64,000 nucleotides of DNA. Origin: Alloacidobacterium sp963823845. Its GTDB lineage: Bacteria; Acidobacteriota; Terriglobia; Terriglobales; Acidobacteriaceae. The translations under genes and the position numbers were made by a program. The stretch covers positions 186,001-250,000 of the forward strand of contig CAWGND010000014.1 in the NCBI GenBank assembly GCA_963823845.1, in the 5' to 3' direction. Below the pieces are notes generated by a model. That model made no database searches and was not told the origin of the DNA. It saw only the letters and a list, made by a program, of their open reading frames with translations. Positions 10,283 through 17,974 of the stretch are shown piece by piece (the stretch's first letter is position 1; each line of letters begins with the position of its first letter).

Positions 10283-10776
10283 CAGCGGTAGCCCTCCACG
10301 GGATAGTCTTTGCGCAGCGGATGTCCGTCCCACTCTTCCGGCATCATGATACGCCGCAACTCCGGATGCCCATGGAAGCGCACGCCGAAAAGGTCCCATA
10401 CCTCGCGCTCATAAAAGTTGGCCGAAGGCCAGACGGCAGTAATGCTGTCGATGGTTGGGTCAATGCTCTCGACCGGAGAGACAAGCCGCACCCGGTCTTT
10501 CAAGCTGAATGAAAGAATGTGGTAGGTCACGTGGAAGCGCGGTTCGCTGGGGTACCAGTCCACGCACGTCACATCTTCAAGGAAGGTATAGCCCGCGGCC
10601 TTCACCGCCTCGCACGCGCCGCGAATCTCATCACGGGCAATCGTGACCGTCAATTCCTTGAGAGCATAGGTTGCGTCAAGAACGGCATCGGCGTTCCATG
10701 CCAGCAGCGAAGCAAGCGCCCGGTTCTCCGGCAGCGCCGCGCGAACAGCATCTTTCCCTTGAACGGCTGAGTCCAT
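10282..10776 (-). CDS. nuoC: NADH-quinone oxidoreductase subunit C
   Basis: 30-kDa subunit, 164 aa, separate from nuoD as in most bacteria outside the enterics. The signature at about residues 120-164 is FYEREVWDLFGVRFHGHPEL followed by RIMMPEEWDGHPLRKDYPVE. The stop overlaps the nuoD start by one base. Upstream, where nuoB would be expected, there are only 168 nt of non-coding DNA before nuoA. Confidence 0.96.
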   Translation of the reverse strand: MDSAVQGKDAVRAALPENRALASLLAWNADAVLDATYALKELTVTIARDEIRGACEAVKAAGYTFLEDVTCVDWYPSEPRFHVTYHILSFSLKDRVRLVSPVESIDPTIDSITAVWPSANFYEREVWDLFGVRFHGHPELRRIMMPEEWDGHPLRKDYPVEGYR

Positions 10777-10944
10777 CGAGTCCCTGATTCAATCAGCTAA
10801 TTGAGTCGCAATCTTCCGCACCTGAAAGTAGCACTGTACATCAGTTCCGGATCAATTCGCCGTGTTTTGAAGGTGCACGACTTTAGCCGTGCCATAAAGT
10901 TGATGATATGCAGGGGGCTTTAGCCCCTGAGGTACTACGAGAGC
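10777..10944. other. Gap between nuoA and nuoC with repeat family C copy; no nuoB
   Basis: Non-coding. It holds the palindrome GGGGCTTTAGCCCC at 10914-10927 (family C; further copies at 22108-22121 and 22418-22430). nuoB, which normally lies here, is absent; the gap is far too short for its ~480 nt. Confidence 0.8.
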
Positions 10945-11352
10945 CTACAGGTCGCCTTTGTCGGAAGACCAGTCGAGAATGCCTTTTTTCGAGATGTAGA
11001 AGAAGCCGACCAGCACGAAGCCAATGTACACCAGCATCTCCCAGAAGCCGAAGAGCCGCGAGCCGGTAATGCTCGGCAGGTCGCGGTAGATGACAGCCCA
11101 CGGAAGCATGAAGACCACTTCCACGTCGAAAAGGATGAAGAGCATCGCTACCATGTAGAAGCGCACGGAGAAGCGTCCGCGGGCGTCGCCCTCCGCCGGA
11201 ATACCGCATTCATAGGCATCGAGCTTGGCCTTGATGTTGCGATGGCGGCCCAGAAACCACGATGCCGTCGCCATCCCTATGCCAAGCCCGCACGCAGCGA
11301 GGATTTGTAGCATCAGCGGAACATAATTCCAGAAATAGTTTGCGCCCTGCAT
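10945..11352 (-). CDS. nuoA: NADH-quinone oxidoreductase subunit A
   Basis: Three-helix membrane subunit of complex I and the first gene of this operon, 135 aa. The signature KLDAYECGIPAEGDARGRFS (about residues 42-61) and FYMVAMLFILFDVEVVFMLP are present. Intact. The next 260 nt upstream (11353-11611) are free of genes and should hold the operon promoter and that of the divergent small gene at 11612. Confidence 0.96.
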   Translation of the reverse strand: MQGANYFWNYVPLMLQILAACGLGIGMATASWFLGRHRNIKAKLDAYECGIPAEGDARGRFSVRFYMVAMLFILFDVEVVFMLPWAVIYRDLPSITGSRLFGFWEMLVYIGFVLVGFFYISKKGILDWSSDKGDL

Positions 11353-11611
11353 CTCACAACCTCACCGCTTGAGCGTTTTATCGCCGAAGCCTCTCTTGTG
11401 AGAGTAGTTCTGCTCATCACTGCCGTCAAGGAAGGGCGAAAAATCCGTGTAAAAATCACGGAAATATCTGTGCTTCCGGCGGCGCTCAATCCGTCACAGC
11501 AAGCTTGTCTGGCGCACCCATGTCCTGATTCGGAGCACAATCGCTAAGCGACTCGCGGTCTTCTCAAGTATCACCAGGTCGAGGCCGATAGACCCCGGTG
11601 AGGGGAAGGCC

Positions 11612-11806
11612 ATGAGCACTTACACTCATTCACTGCGGCCCGTCCATGACAAGCGTCTACCGTTAGCAGAGCACGCAGAACCTCGAGAGGCTCCCGAAGA
11701 CGACGGCCTGGGATGCATGCGTGGTGTGGCTGTCGCCATGTTCTGCAACGTCATTTTGGTTTTAATGATCGCCGCCGTCTGGGGCCTCTGGCGCCTCCTG
11801 CGCTAG
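11612..11806 (+). CDS. Small single-span membrane protein, unknown
   Basis: A 64-residue protein, MSTYTHSLRPVHDKRL at the start, with one hydrophobic segment near the C-terminus (VAMFCNVILVLMIAAVWGLW) and an N-terminal cytoplasmic-like charged half. A GAGGGGAAGG tract precedes the ATG. No family recognised. It is divergent from nuoA and about 140 nt before thiS. Confidence 0.6.
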   Translation: MSTYTHSLRPVHDKRLPLAEHAEPREAPEDDGLGCMRGVAVAMFCNVILVLMIAAVWGLWRLLR

Positions 11807-11833
11807 CAAATTCGCACGTAACCTCAGGGCATT

Positions 11834-11913
11834 TTCTGTGTCCTCTATGCTCTCCGTGGTGAAAAGAGTTCTATGCATATCCTCCGCGTACCATAGCGTC
11901 CTCTGCGGTAAAT
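11834..11913. repeat. Interspersed repeat family D, copy 2
   Basis: Contains TCTGTGTCCTCTATGCTCTC then CGTGGTGAAAAGAG and finally CCTCTGCGGTAAATGAG, matching the block order of the copy at 8603-8677. Lies between the small membrane gene and thiS. Confidence 0.6.
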
Positions 11914-11944
11914 GAGGCGGCCGTCGCTCTGATACCCTCAACCC

Positions 11945-12160
11945 ATGCAGCTCGTCATCAACGGCCAGCCGAGGGAATTCCCCGAACTCGCAGCCAGTGC
12001 AAAAATCTCCGACCTGATCGCGATTCTGGGCCTCAAAAACGACCGCGTGGCCATCGAACAGAACGGCGAAATCGTCTCCCGCGCCTCCTGGACGAAAACC
12101 TCACTCCAGCCCGGAGACAAGTTCGAAATCGTCCATTTTGTCGGCGGTGGCAGCCGCTAA
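11945..12160 (+). CDS. thiS: Sulfur carrier protein ThiS
   Basis: Ubiquitin-fold sulfur carrier for the thiazole ring of thiamine, 71 aa. It begins MQLVINGQPREFPELAASA and ends FEIVHFVGGGSR. ThiS is adenylated and thiocarboxylated on its C-terminal Gly-Gly; here two residues (SR) follow the glycines. The neighbours are not thiamine genes: no thiG, thiF or thiO is in the window, so this is an orphan thiS. The stop is TAA directly after SR with no sign of frameshift. Confidence 0.85.
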   Translation: MQLVINGQPREFPELAASAKISDLIAILGLKNDRVAIEQNGEIVSRASWTKTSLQPGDKFEIVHFVGGGSR

Positions 12161-12239
12161 TGGGAATGTTGGCCTGGCAAAACGTCTTTACGGAAGCTGC
12201 TTGCCGAAGGCCCGAGCCGGCGTGTAATAGTGGTCAGAC

Positions 12240-14831
12240 ATGCTACTTCGCCGCCGTCAAGCGAATGTTTTACTGAGTGGCCTCTGCGGCATCCTCCTGC
12301 TTTTGTTTACTTCATGCGGAACCAATTCTGCGCCCATTGTCACCAAACCGCTGCCTGATTTTGCGCTGAGCCTCTCGCCAGCCAGCCTGTCGATTACCAC
12401 CGCGTCATCGCAAAATCTGGCAGTGAGCGCCACCGCCAGCAATGGCTTTAGCGGCACGATAAATGTCTCGCTCAGCGGATTGCCCTCCGGTGTTACAGGC
12501 ACGCCTTCCACCTTTAGCCTCACTCCCGGCACGTCGACGAGCATCGCGCTGACCGCCGCCGCCAACGCCGTCGTTGGAAAAGTGACCGTAGTCATTACCG
12601 GCACCTCCGGCTCATTAAGCCATACCGCCAATCTGGCCCTTGAGATCGACGCGCCTGCACCGCCACCCGACTTCACGCTGAGCGTTACGCCGCAATCGCT
12701 GACCATCACCGCAGGTGCAACCGGACAGCAGGTGGCGCTCAGCGCAACAGCGCAAAACGGATTTACCGGAGCTGTGAACGTAGCCGTGAGCGGATTGCCT
12801 ACCGGCGTAACCGCCAGCCCATCGACGCTGAGCCTCGCTCCGGGTACGCCACAGAACCTGACGCTGACCGCAGCCGCAAACTCCGCGACCGGCAACGCTA
12901 CCGTCACATTTACCGGCACATCGTCATCCCTTACGCATACAGCCACGCTTGCTCTGACGGTCAATGCGGCCGCACCGCCACCCGACTTCACGTTGAGCGT
13001 CGCACCGCCATCGCTGACCATCACCGCAGGCGCAACGAGCCAGCAGGTGGCGCTCAGCGCAACAGCGCAAAACGGATTCACCGGAGCTGTGAACGTAGCC
13101 GTGAGCGGATTGCCTACCGGTGTAACCGCCAGCCCATCGACGCTGAGCCTCGCTCCGGGTACGCCACAGAACGTGACGCTGACCGCAGCTGCAAACTCCG
13201 CGACCGCCAACGCTACCGTCACATTTACCGGCACATCGCCATCCCTTACGCATACAGTCACGCTTGCTCTGACCGTCAATGCGGCCGCGCCTCCACCGCA
13301 GGCAGGTGTGGATGTGACAACGTATCACTACGACAATGCCCGCGACGGCCTGAACGCAGGCGAAACCACGTTGGCTCTTTCGAACGTCAACTCCACAAGC
13401 TTCGGCAAGATCAACTTCCTACCCGTGGACGGCAAAGTCGATGCCGAGCCACTCTACCTGTCACAGTTCGCCATCAATGGCGTTTCGCATAACGTTCTTT
13501 ACGTTGTAAGCGAGCACGACAGCGTCTACGCCTTCGACGCCGACACCGGCACCGTGCTGTGGCAGCTCTCTGTCCTCGAAACCGGCGAAACAACGAGCGA
13601 CGATCACGGCTGCGGCCAGATCTCTCCCGAAATTGGCATCACCAGCACGCCGGTCATTGACCGGACGCTCGGCGCGATCTTCGTCGCCGCCATGAGCAAG
13701 GACCAGAAGGGCGCGTACCACCAGCGCCTCCACGCCCTGAACCTCGCAACCGGCGCAGAGATGGAAAGTGGCCCGGCCGAGATCACCGCCTCTTACCCGG
13801 GCAGCGGCAACGGCTCGAACAACGGCATGCAGACCTTCGATTCCGGCCAGTATGCGGAGCGCGTCGGCCTGCTCCTGATGAACGGCTCTATCTTCATGGG
13901 ATGGACTTCGCACTGCGACGAGGACCCCTACACCGGCTGGCTCATGATGTACAACGAAACCACTCTGCAGCAGACCAGCGTGCTTAACCTCACCCCGAAC
14001 GGCTCCAGCACACCGCACTTTGACAATGGCGAAGGCTCGATCTGGCAAGCAGGCGCCGGACTTGCCGGCGATACGCAGGGCAACATCTACTTTCTCGACG
14101 CCAACGGCTCCTTCGACACGACGATGAGCAGCAGCGGCTTTCCCTCGCAGGGCAATTTCGGCAATGCATTCTTGAAAGTTTCGACGGCAAACAGCAAGCT
14201 CTCTGTCGCCGATTATTTCAACACCTGGAACACCGTCAGTCAGTCGATCAACGACCTCGACCTCGGATCAGGCGGCGTCCTGCTTTTGCCCGACGTGACC
14301 GATGTAGCCGGCGCAACCCACCATCTCGCCGTGGGAGCAGGCAAGGACGGCAATATCTACGTGGTCGATCGCGACAACATGGGCAAATTCAGCCCATCAT
14401 TGAACAACATCTACCAGCAGCTCTCGAACGTGCTTTCAGGTGAGTTCGGGATGGCCGCCTGGTTCAACAACACCGTCTACTACGGCAGCATCAACAGCAA
14501 GCTGCAGGCATTCACCCTGCAGTCCGGGAAACTGGGGACTACACCCTCCAGCCAGACCTCCATATCCTTTACATATCCCGGTACGACGCCCGGCATAACC
14601 GCGAACGGCACGCAGAATGGCATCGTATGGGCAGTCGAGAACGCATCTCCTGCCGTGCTGCACGCCTACGACGCTGGCAATCTAGCTACCGAACTCTACA
14701 ACAGTAATCAGGCAGCCAACGGACGCGACAACTTCGGCAGCGGCAACAAGTTCATCACGCCGATGATCGTCAACGGAAAGGTCTTCATCGGCACCCCCAC
14801 CGGAGTCGCCGTCTTCGGATTGCTGAAATAG
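12240..14831 (+). CDS. Exported lipoprotein with Ig-like repeats and a PQQ-type beta-propeller
   Basis: 863 aa. The N-terminus LCGILLLLFTSCGTNSAP looks like a lipoprotein signal with Cys at about residue 29. Residues ~40-350 are three repeats of about 100 aa beginning PDF(A/T)LS(L/V) and ending in an LTH- or LSH-containing strand, low-complexity Ser/Thr/Ala/Pro Ig-like modules. From about residue 358 (DVTTYHYDNARDGLNAGETT) to the end is a PQQ-like propeller with VLYVVSEHDSVYAFDADTGT and HLAVGAGKDGNIYVVDRDN. Such proteins are common in Acidobacteriota; the role (surface binding or sugar-related) is not known. Flanked by thiS and an unrelated permease. Confidence 0.9.
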   Translation: MLLRRRQANVLLSGLCGILLLLFTSCGTNSAPIVTKPLPDFALSLSPASLSITTASSQNLAVSATASNGFSGTINVSLSGLPSGVTGTPSTFSLTPGTSTSIALTAAANAVVGKVTVVITGTSGSLSHTANLALEIDAPAPPPDFTLSVTPQSLTITAGATGQQVALSATAQNGFTGAVNVAVSGLPTGVTASPSTLSLAPGTPQNLTLTAAANSATGNATVTFTGTSSSLTHTATLALTVNAAAPPPDFTLSVAPPSLTITAGATSQQVALSATAQNGFTGAVNVAVSGLPTGVTASPSTLSLAPGTPQNVTLTAAANSATANATVTFTGTSPSLTHTVTLALTVNAAAPPPQAGVDVTTYHYDNARDGLNAGETTLALSNVNSTSFGKINFLPVDGKVDAEPLYLSQFAINGVSHNVLYVVSEHDSVYAFDADTGTVLWQLSVLETGETTSDDHGCGQISPEIGITSTPVIDRTLGAIFVAAMSKDQKGAYHQRLHALNLATGAEMESGPAEITASYPGSGNGSNNGMQTFDSGQYAERVGLLLMNGSIFMGWTSHCDEDPYTGWLMMYNETTLQQTSVLNLTPNGSSTPHFDNGEGSIWQAGAGLAGDTQGNIYFLDANGSFDTTMSSSGFPSQGNFGNAFLKVSTANSKLSVADYFNTWNTVSQSINDLDLGSGGVLLLPDVTDVAGATHHLAVGAGKDGNIYVVDRDNMGKFSPSLNNIYQQLSNVLSGEFGMAAWFNNTVYYGSINSKLQAFTLQSGKLGTTPSSQTSISFTYPGTTPGITANGTQNGIVWAVENASPAVLHAYDAGNLATELYNSNQAANGRDNFGSGNKFITPMIVNGKVFIGTPTGVAVFGLLK
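12661..13290 (+). repeat. Two near-identical 315-bp tandem repeats within the lipoprotein gene
   Basis: Unit 1 is 12661-12975 and unit 2 is 12976-13290; both begin CGCCACCCGACTTCACG and the period is exactly 315 bp (105 codons). They differ at only a small number of bases, whereas the preceding module (about 12355-12660) encodes a similar fold but is clearly diverged, so the duplication or gene conversion is recent. Confidence 0.9.
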
Positions 14832-14849
14832 CTGGTCAAAAAAGGATTT

Positions 14850-14937
14850 GTCATCCTGAGCGAAGCGAAGGATCTGCTTTGAGCGAAGGTAGCCAATAAT
14901 GCCGGGTGCCCCATCCTCGCGTAGCAAGGGTGGGAAA
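14850..14937. repeat. Interspersed repeats, families A and B, adjacent
   Basis: GTCATCCTGAGCGAAGCGAA (14850) followed by GGATCTGCTTT is family A; related copies are at 22826 and, more diverged, 17724. From 14902 GGGTGCCCCATCC ... AAGGGTGGGA forms an imperfect hairpin, family B, seen again at 27389-27427. They occupy the gap between the convergent lipoprotein and permease genes. Confidence 0.65.
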
Positions 14938-14963
14938 GCACGAACCTCAACGCGCAAATAACA

Positions 14964-15845
14964 CTACAAACCGACACTCATCCGAGTACGGGGATCGAGA
15001 TAATCCCGCAGAGCATCGCCCAGAAAATTGAACGAGAGCACGCAAAGCATCACGGCAATCGCCGGAAACACCACCAGATGCGGCGCATCGAACAGATGCG
15101 AGCGCCCATCATTCAGCATCGCGCCCCAGCTCGCCGCAGGAGGCGGCACGCCCAGCCCGAGAAAACTCAGCGTAGCCTCAGCCAGCACCGCGCCCGCCAT
15201 GCCAATGGCTGACTGCACGATAATCGGCTGCAGAATATTCGGCAGAATATGCCGCGTAAAGATACGCAGATCGCTGGCGCCCAGCGACCGCGCAGCCTCC
15301 ACAAACTCCCGCTCGCGTACAGAAAGCACTTGTGCCCGCACCAGCCGCGCATAGCCAACCCATCCGCCAATCGAAAGCGCAAGAATCAGGTTGATCAGCC
15401 CCGGCCCCAGGAACGCAACAAATGCAATCGCCAGCAAAATCCCCGGGAGTGCAAGAAACGCATTCATCACGAAAATATTCAGCGCCGTGTCCAGCACGCC
15501 GCCGTAGTACCCGGCAAGGCCGCCAATCATCAGCCCCAGCAGCAGGGAACACCCCACCACCGAACTAGCCACCAGCAGCGACAACCGCGCTCCATACAGC
15601 GTGCGCGAAAAAATATCGCGCCCTAGTTCATCGGTTCCGAACCAGTGCGCATGCCCTGGCGCCATCAGACGATGATTCAGATCAATCGTTGCCGGACTGT
15701 AAGGCGCGAGCAACGGGGCAAGCAGCGCCATGCCCACAAACAGAATGAGCAGCGTCATGCCAATCACAGCCAGCGGTTGCCGGCGAACAGTTTTTGAGAA
15801 AAGGAAAGTGGCCAAAGATGAGAGTAACGCAAACCCCACGTTCAT
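14964..15845 (-). CDS. Oligopeptide/dipeptide ABC transporter permease (OppC/DppC type)
   Basis: 293 aa inner-membrane permease. The N-terminal extension RRQPLAVIGMTLLILFVGMA and HWFGTDELGRDIFSRTLYGA are the OppC/DppC hallmarks; the EAA loop is FVEAARSLGASDLRIFTRHI, followed by LPNILQPIIV. Six helices are apparent. Neither a partner permease (OppB), ATPases nor a binding protein is next to it, so it is an orphan subunit in this window or the 3' partner of genes elsewhere. Upstream, on the same strand, is an unrelated secreted protein. Confidence 0.93.
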   Translation of the reverse strand: MNVGFALLSSLATFLFSKTVRRQPLAVIGMTLLILFVGMALLAPLLAPYSPATIDLNHRLMAPGHAHWFGTDELGRDIFSRTLYGARLSLLVASSVVGCSLLLGLMIGGLAGYYGGVLDTALNIFVMNAFLALPGILLAIAFVAFLGPGLINLILALSIGGWVGYARLVRAQVLSVREREFVEAARSLGASDLRIFTRHILPNILQPIIVQSAIGMAGAVLAEATLSFLGLGVPPPAASWGAMLNDGRSHLFDAPHLVVFPAIAVMLCVLSFNFLGDALRDYLDPRTRMSVGL

Positions 15846-15969
15846 TTCACCGAGTCAGCCACCTTTTCTAAGCGACGCTACTCAGCAGACGGCCCGTTTC
15901 GCGCACCGTCCCTAGGCGCTCGATTTACTCAAAACGGCCGCTGCAAATCAGGTTCTTGATACGTATCAA

Positions 15970-16380
15970 TTATTTCGTCGGCACAGAATGTGGTTGAGCC
16001 TTAGCTGTTTTGGCAGCAATCGTCTCCGCTTTAGTGGGCAGAAAGGCAACTGAGGTGCCGTCTGAGGTCGCAACCCCCTCCAGATACTCCGTTGTTCCAT
16101 ATCGATTGAAGAGTACCTCCGACTTCCCGCTGCTTGATTTCTTTGAAGACTGTCGTGACTCCAGCGTTACCGAGTGCGTGCCGGCGCTGTTTTGGAGAAC
16201 TAGGATACCTTGCTCGCCCCAATCGAGTTTCAGTGAATAGGTTCCGGCGGGCAGCTTAGCGTTTCCCGCGTAGAAGCTTGACGACATAGTGAAGGTGACC
16301 TGTACCTGTGCCATCGCTGGCAAGCAGCTCAGAAGCGTCATAACGATTGCTGCCAATGTGAGTAAAGTAATTTTCTTCAT
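15970..16380 (-). CDS. Secreted beta-rich protein, unknown
   Basis: 136 aa with a clear signal peptide (MKKITLLTLAAIVMTLLSCL then PAMA-QVQVTF). The mature part is beta-rich (GTYSLKLDWGEQGILVLQN) and ends in a Lys/Ala/Thr-rich tail. Similar small exported proteins with a KLPAGTY motif are frequent in Acidobacteriota; their function is not known. It stands alone between the permease and an empty 570-nt stretch. Confidence 0.75.
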   Translation of the reverse strand: MKKITLLTLAAIVMTLLSCLPAMAQVQVTFTMSSSFYAGNAKLPAGTYSLKLDWGEQGILVLQNSAGTHSVTLESRQSSKKSSSGKSEVLFNRYGTTEYLEGVATSDGTSVAFLPTKAETIAAKTAKAQPHSVPTK

Positions 16381-16947
16381 CGTAACTCTCCTCTTCGTAC
16401 CGCGATTATTGACACCTGCTTATGTTTTCCGTTGTTTGCCGCCGGCGCTCGAAAACTGCTTGCCCCGAATGTGAAATTGACGCCGGCCAAATACTTGAAG
16501 TTTTTCTGGTTTCGGATATCCGTGGCCCCGTTGACTCCAAAAACGAATCAGCACGTGTTCGACTTCAACAGGACGAGCTTGGATGTTGTTCTGCCCCGTG
16601 GCATCCTGAGCGACAAGCCTGTATGTAACGGCCGTAATGCAATTCACCTGGTTCATGGTCTCTCCTGCCAAGTAAGCGACTCTTTATTGGTCCGCGCTCC
16701 GCTCAACCTGGGGGTACGCGGGGGTAGGTCATGGCGGACTTTAGTCAACGCTATGCGCGATAAATACTGGCAAAAGTTAGGGGGTGTCAGCGGAAAAAGT
16801 ACTAGGTGCAAACTTTGCATGCCTCTGCAAGTTTTCTTTGACTTTTTCGCGCATCACGGATGAGAATTCAGCAGCCACTCTGCACCGTCCGAATCACGGG
16901 CCGTGCATTTGCCATACCAAAAAACCATAGGGGATACGACGAGACAA
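16381..16947. other. 567 nt without a convincing gene
   Basis: Frames are open on both strands in part of this stretch, but none has a family look, a good ribosome binding site or plausible composition. A GGGGGTACGCGGGGGTAGG tract lies near 16710. It should contain the promoters of the two flanking divergent genes. Confidence 0.5.
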
Positions 16948-17584
16948 ATGATGCATTTTCGAAAAAACATTGCGGTTGCTGCCTTATGTTGGACGATTTC
17001 GGTGGTGCCGGCGAATTTTGTTTACTCGCAAACAACAACCAGTGAAGCGAAACAGTCGCTCCTGGCAGAGCTGACGAGCAAGCTGGATACGAAATCCGCA
17101 AAGGTTGGCGATGCCGTTATGGCAAAGACTGTAGCCGACTTAAAAATGACGGATGGCTCAATCATCCCCAAAGGATCAAAGCTGGAGGGCAGGGTAACAC
17201 AGGTTGAATCGAAGGCTGCCGGAAACGGAAATGTATCGCTCGGCATTCTCTTCGATCAGTTGGACGTCAAAGGCGGTCATCAGAAGCCGATACATGGTGT
17301 TTTAGTTGCGATCGCCCCGCGACCATCGCTCTCCGATCAGGAGGCATCCTCTGGCAGTCTGCCGCAGGGATCGACGCGCAATGTCGGGGCAATGGCAGCC
17401 GCTACAGGCGGCGGTCCTAACGCTGGGCGGCGATGAACAACAAGCCGCGCCTATGTCACCAGGAAGCACAATGAAAGGTGTTCAGCTGGACACCAAGTTA
17501 GCGACAGATGCAGCAACGGTGTTGCGAGCGAACAAAGACATCCATCTTGAGAGTGGGATGAAAATAGAAGTTGGCCTGATGTAG
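16948..17584 (+). CDS. Secreted protein with a frameshift near its end
   Basis: Starts at MMHFRKNIAVAALCWTISVV (ATG 16948/16951) with a signal peptide cleaved around VYS-QTTT. The mature part has AELTSKLDTKSAKVGDAVMA and DGSIIPKGSKLEGRVTQVES, a beta-barrel-like module common in exported acidobacterial proteins. Frame 1 stops at 17436 after a Gly-rich linker; the frame shift near 17415 brings in EQQAAPMSPGSTMKGVQLDT and a natural end ...LESGMKIEVGLM at 17584. So the gene is about 210 codons with one indel (sequencing error or mutation). No function can be named. Confidence 0.7.
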
Positions 17585-17675
17585 CGTTGCAGCCAGCAGC
17601 CTGCTTTATGGCCCACGCCAGCTACAGTTCTCAGCCAGGCGCTGGTTCTAACAGACAGTATTCAGCAAGAAGGAA

Positions 17676-17700
17676 AAGCCCACGCAAGCGGGGCTTTTTC
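17676..17700 (+). terminator. Intrinsic terminator
   Basis: AAAAGCCC (17676-17683) pairs with GGGCTTTT (17693-17700) and the T run continues; about 90 nt after the secreted-protein stop. Confidence 0.75.
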
Positions 17701-17974
17701 TTCGTACGGCAATATTCTTAAGTTGTCATCCTGAACGAAAACGTAGTTCGAGGACAGTCTTTTCTAGAGAAGCCAGCAAGCACAGTAACCTTAATACTAA
17801 CTGAAGACTTACGACGTAGCCATTGAAAATTAACGAAACGCGGCATGTTTATTAAGCGTGCAGTAAGATACTGACGGCTGATGATAAGCTATTGAATCTT
17901 AGTCAACCTATTTATTTATTTATTCTTAACACATCACTACAGCGCGGGCTGCTATCAAGCATGTGGAGGTTAGT
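17701..17974. other. AT-rich gap with a family A-like repeat and the promoter of the next gene
   Basis: GTCATCCTGAACGAAAACG at 17724 is a diverged family A copy. From 17905 the sequence TTTATTTATTTATTCTTAAC is much more AT-rich than its surroundings and lies 50-70 nt before the next start, a likely promoter zone. A GGAGG at 17966 serves the start at 17975. Confidence 0.5.

Noticed and set aside
9164..10291. Plus-strand frame of 375 codons across nuoD/nuoC
   Set aside because: Antisense to nuoD, whose motifs are unmistakable.
12257..13279. Long minus-strand frame of 340 codons opposite the lipoprotein repeats
   Set aside because: It is the antisense shadow of a GC-rich repeat region; the composition (Val/Ala/Thr periodicity) mirrors the real protein and has no start signal.
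12661..13290. Tandem repeats considered as a CRISPR array
   Set aside because: The units are 315 bp, coding and without spacers; no CRISPR array or cas gene exists in the window.
13461..14048. Minus-strand frame of 195 codons inside the propeller part
   Set aside because: Antisense to a convincing PQQ-propeller sequence; no family look.
14964..15845. Considered as part of a full oligopeptide transporter operon
   Set aside because: No OppB, ATPase or binding-protein gene flanks it on either side.
16432..16863. Plus-strand frame of 143 codons
   Set aside because: No ribosome binding site, no family, competing frame on the other strand; treated as non-coding.
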